A DNA stretch of 7,485 nucleotides from Persephonella sp. GTDB lineage: Bacteria > Aquificota > Aquificia > Aquificales > Hydrogenothermaceae. Position 1 is the stretch's first letter. Each line of letters opens with the position of its first letter. Below are positions 5,214 to 7,485 of the stretch, in pieces. The position numbers and the translations under genes are program-made. The notes below the pieces were generated by a model. The model was not told the DNA's origin, searched no databases, and worked only from the letters and a program-made list of their open reading frames with translations. The stretch covers positions 1 to 7,485 of the forward strand of contig JALTAS010000217.1 of NCBI GenBank assembly GCA_027058925.1, written 5' to 3'.

Positions 5214-7341
5214 CAAAAAGAAATTTGTTTTTAGGCTCTTCCCCTTCTTTAACCTCTTTCAGAGAAACTTTTGCCCTTCCCTGCTCGTCAATGTCTATAA
5301 CTTTTACAGTTAATATATCTCCAACCTTTATCTTGTCTTTGGCAGACTTTATTCTGTAGGGGGCTATCTGTGAAACATGTAGCAAGGACAATTTTCCGGG
5401 AAGAAGTTCAACAAAGGCCCCGTAATCTTCAACTCTTGTTACTTTACCCATATAAACCTCACCAAGCTCAATATCCATAATCAGCTCTTCTATCATCTGT
5501 CTGGCTTTTTCACCGCTTTCCCCATCAACAGCGTATATCCTTACAAGTCCATCAGGCTGGAGATCAACCTTAACTCCCGTTTCTTCAATAATTTTCTTGA
5601 TGTTCTTACCTGATGGTCCAATAATAACAGGGATTTTTTCAGGAAGAACTCTCATTGTTATTATTTTAGGTGCATGTGGAGAAAGTTCAGGTTTAGGCTG
5701 AGGAATAGCCTGATACATAAGATCAAGGATGTAAAATCTTGCCTTTTTTGCCTGCTGTAGAGCGTCCTGAAGTATCTCCTTTGTCAGACCTTTTATTTTT
5801 ATGTCCATCTGGATAGATGTGACACCATCTCTTGTTCCAGCAACCTTGAAATCCATATCCCCAAGGTGATCTTCATCTCCAAGAATGTCCGTTAGGATCA
5901 CATATTCATCTCCCTCTTTTAAAAGCCCCATCGCAATGCCTGCAACATGCTTCTTCATAGGAACGCCTGCGTCAAAAAGGGAGAGAGATGCTCCGCACAC
6001 AGTTGCCATAGATGTTGAGCCATTTGATTCAAGGATTTCAGAGACAACTCGTATTACATACGGAAACTCTTCTTCTGGAGGAATTAAAGGTTCTATAGCC
6101 CTTTCAGCAAGATTTCCGTGTCCTATTTCCCTTCTTGAAGGAGCTCTTGGTGGTCTTGCCTCTCCAACGCTAAATGGAGGAAAGTTGTAATGAAGCATAA
6201 ATCTCTTTTTGACCTCATCCTCTTCAATGCTTTCCTCTATCTGCTCTTCTCCCGGAGCTCCAAGTGTTGTTGCAACAAATGCCTGTGTCTGCCCTCTTGT
6301 GAAAATGGCAGATCCGTGAATTCTGGGGAATAATCCTGTTCTTATCCAGATAGGTCTGATCTCATCCGGTTTTCTACCGTCAATTCTTACCTTCTCTTTC
6401 AGAACTTTTTCCCTCATCACAGAAGAAACGATATCCTTGTAGATCGTTTCAACCTTTTTCTCTTTTTCCTCGGGGATCTCTATCTGAGAAACAGCCTCTT
6501 CGTATATTTCTGAAAGTTTTTTTCTTCTCTCTTTTTTGTCAAGTATGCCCAGAGCTTGCTTTACCTTTTCTTTTACAAGAGCTTCAAGTTCTGCTTTTAT
6601 TTTTTGTTCTATCTCGTCGGTCTCAACAACTATCTTCTCTTTTTCTCCTGTTTTTACCCTTAGCTCCTCCTGTATCTCAATAAGTTTTTTTATCTCATCA
6701 TGGGCAAACATAATAGCATCAAGGACAACTTCTTCTGATACCTCTTCACTTCCACCTTCAACCATCACTATGGCATCTTTTGATCCTGCTACAACTATGT
6801 CTATATCTGACTGGTTTCTCTGCTGGTATGTTGGATTAACAATGAACTGACCGTCAACTCTTGCTACTCTCACTCCAGCAATTGGTCCTTCAAAAGGAGC
6901 TTCAGATATGTGAAGAGCTGCAGAAGCTCCAACTATTGCAAGAACATCCGGATCAAACTTGTCATCTGCAGATAGGGTCATCGCTGTGATAACAACATCA
7001 TTGAAAAAACCTTTCGGGAACATGGGTCTAATAGGCCTGTCAATAAGCCTTGAGACAAGGATTTCTCTTACGGAAGGTTTTCCTTCCCTTTTGACAAACC
7101 CTCCAGGTATCTTACCGTATGCGTATGTTTTTTCCCTATACTCAACAGTAAGGGGAAAAAAGTCTATGTCAGCCTGTGCCTCTTCAGAAACAACAGCCGT
7201 AACCAGTACAGCTGTTTCTCCCTGCCTTACAATTACAGCACCGCTTGCCTGCTTTGCAAAATAATCTGTTTCAATAGATAATGGGAGACCGTTCACTGTT
7301 GTTTCAACTTTTTTTACATTAATTTCACCGACCTCTCCCAT
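5209..7341 (-). CDS. pnp: Polynucleotide phosphorylase (PNPase)
   Basis: PNPase degrades RNA 3' to 5' by phosphorolysis, releasing nucleoside diphosphates, and can add tails in reverse; it works as a trimer, often with RNase E. The 710 residues match the E. coli length (711). Domains in order: first RNase PH core at about 11-215 (FFPLTVEYREKTYAYGKIPG at 61-80, SRLIDRPIRPMFPKGF at 97-112); an all-helical linker, very Lys/Glu-rich, at about 216-315; the catalytic second RNase PH core at about 320-545; KH at about 560-620 with GPSG at 575-578; and S1 at about 626-695. The catalytic core shows SNGSTSMATVCG at 439-450 and DILGDEDHLGDMDFKVAG at 485-502, with the metal-binding Asp residues (D489, D495 by alignment) intact. 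The ATG at 7341 has GGAG 7 nt upstream. It follows rpsO directly, with TAATG overlapping the S15 stop, so the two are co-transcribed and probably translationally coupled. Confidence 0.97.
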   Translation of the reverse strand: MGEVGEINVKKVETTVNGLPLSIETDYFAKQASGAVIVRQGETAVLVTAVVSEEAQADIDFFPLTVEYREKTYAYGKIPGGFVKREGKPSVREILVSRLIDRPIRPMFPKGFFNDVVITAMTLSADDKFDPDVLAIVGASAALHISEAPFEGPIAGVRVARVDGQFIVNPTYQQRNQSDIDIVVAGSKDAIVMVEGGSEEVSEEVVLDAIMFAHDEIKKLIEIQEELRVKTGEKEKIVVETDEIEQKIKAELEALVKEKVKQALGILDKKERRKKLSEIYEEAVSQIEIPEEKEKKVETIYKDIVSSVMREKVLKEKVRIDGRKPDEIRPIWIRTGLFPRIHGSAIFTRGQTQAFVATTLGAPGEEQIEESIEEDEVKKRFMLHYNFPPFSVGEARPPRAPSRREIGHGNLAERAIEPLIPPEEEFPYVIRVVSEILESNGSTSMATVCGASLSLFDAGVPMKKHVAGIAMGLLKEGDEYVILTDILGDEDHLGDMDFKVAGTRDGVTSIQMDIKIKGLTKEILQDALQQAKKARFYILDLMYQAIPQPKPELSPHAPKIITMRVLPEKIPVIIGPSGKNIKKIIEETGVKVDLQPDGLVRIYAVDGESGEKARQMIEELIMDIELGEVYMGKVTRVEDYGAFVELLPGKLSLLHVSQIAPYRIKSAKDKIKVGDILTVKVIDIDEQGRAKVSLKEVKEGEEPKNKFLFE

Positions 7342-7485
7342 TATCTCTCTCCGGTGGTTTCTCTTATTCCAAGCTCCTGAATAATTTGCTGGTACCTTTC
7401 AGGATTTTTCCTTTTGAGATAGTTAAGAAGCTTTCTTCTTTTATTAACCATTCCTATAAGACCTCTCCTTGAGTGGAGATCCTTT
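7341..7485 (-). CDS. rpsO: Ribosomal protein S15, 3' part only
   Basis: The last 47 residues of S15 are visible, from [20 protein letters not shown] to IRETTGER, ending in TAA at 7341-7343. [17 protein letters not shown] is the conserved S15 segment that contacts 16S rRNA helix 22 and the helix 20/21/22 junction in the 30S platform. The full protein is about 89 residues, so roughly the first half lies beyond the right edge, together with its promoter and any S15 feedback leader. Being next to pnp on the same strand is the usual bacterial arrangement and supports the call. Confidence 0.96.
   Translation of the reverse strand, partial: KDLHSRRGLIGMVNKRRKLLNYLKRKNPERYQQIIQELGIRETTGER
7349..7352 (-). 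promoter_or_regulatory. pnp ribosome binding site inside the rpsO coding end
   Basis: GGAG on the minus strand lies 7 nt before the pnp ATG and falls in the last three sense codons of rpsO. Ribosomes finishing S15 will pass over it, which supports translational coupling. Confidence 0.65.

Noticed and set aside
6540..6680. Lys/Glu-rich PNPase linker as an inserted domain or repeat
   Set aside because: The total length (710) equals that of normal PNPase, so this is the ordinary helical linker with thermophile-like composition.
5885..7264. Three + strand frames of about 100 residues opposite pnp
   Set aside because: They are Ser/Thr-rich mirror frames of conserved PNPase sequence, with no independent support.
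1..7485. CRISPR array, transposon, tRNA or riboswitch
   Set aside because: No regular direct repeats, terminal inverted repeats, cloverleaf or long structured leader were seen; coding sequence fills almost all of the window.

Overview
The window reads as a compact chromosomal segment of a Gram-negative, AT-rich, probably thermophilic bacterium. LptD shows that it has a lipopolysaccharide outer membrane. The proteins are rich in Lys, Glu and Ile and poor in Gln and His. Together with the very tight packing and scattered functions, this suggests the Aquificota (Hydrogenothermaceae such as Persephonella or Sulfurihydrogenibium). That placement is inference from protein style and gene content; no marker gene was compared.

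Layout, left to right: (1) an IclR-type regulator on +, cut by the left edge, with an unusually short effector domain; (2) lptD on -, the outer-membrane LPS translocon; (3) a circularly permuted YlqF/RbgA-like GTPase on +, probably for ribosome assembly; (4) a PilZ-domain c-di-GMP receptor on -; (5) dprA on +, the RecA-loading competence protein; (6) pnp on -, polynucleotide phosphorylase; (7) the 3' part of rpsO on -, ribosomal protein S15, cut by the right edge. No stretch above 50 bases is free of coding sequence. Spacings are 6 bp overlap, 50 bp gap, 4 bp overlap, 28 bp gap, 16 bp gap and 1 bp overlap.

The only co-directional pair is rpsO-pnp, the widely conserved operon, here joined by a TAATG stop/start overlap. 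All other neighbours alternate in strand, so each needs its own promoter. Promoters can be proposed for lptD, pilZ and dprA, and the last two reach into each other's coding sequence. A short GC hairpin with a U-rich tail fills the dprA-pnp gap. Functionally this is a housekeeping mix (envelope assembly, ribosome assembly and RNA turnover, motility or surface signalling, DNA uptake) rather than one pathway.

I found no mobile element, CRISPR array, tRNA, rRNA or riboswitch, and no clear new multi-gene system. The most interesting points are the shortened IclR protein, the interleaved divergent pilZ/dprA promoters with an antisense overlap of the dprA ribosome binding site, the archaeal-looking GTPase, and the loss of any rpsO-pnp spacer.
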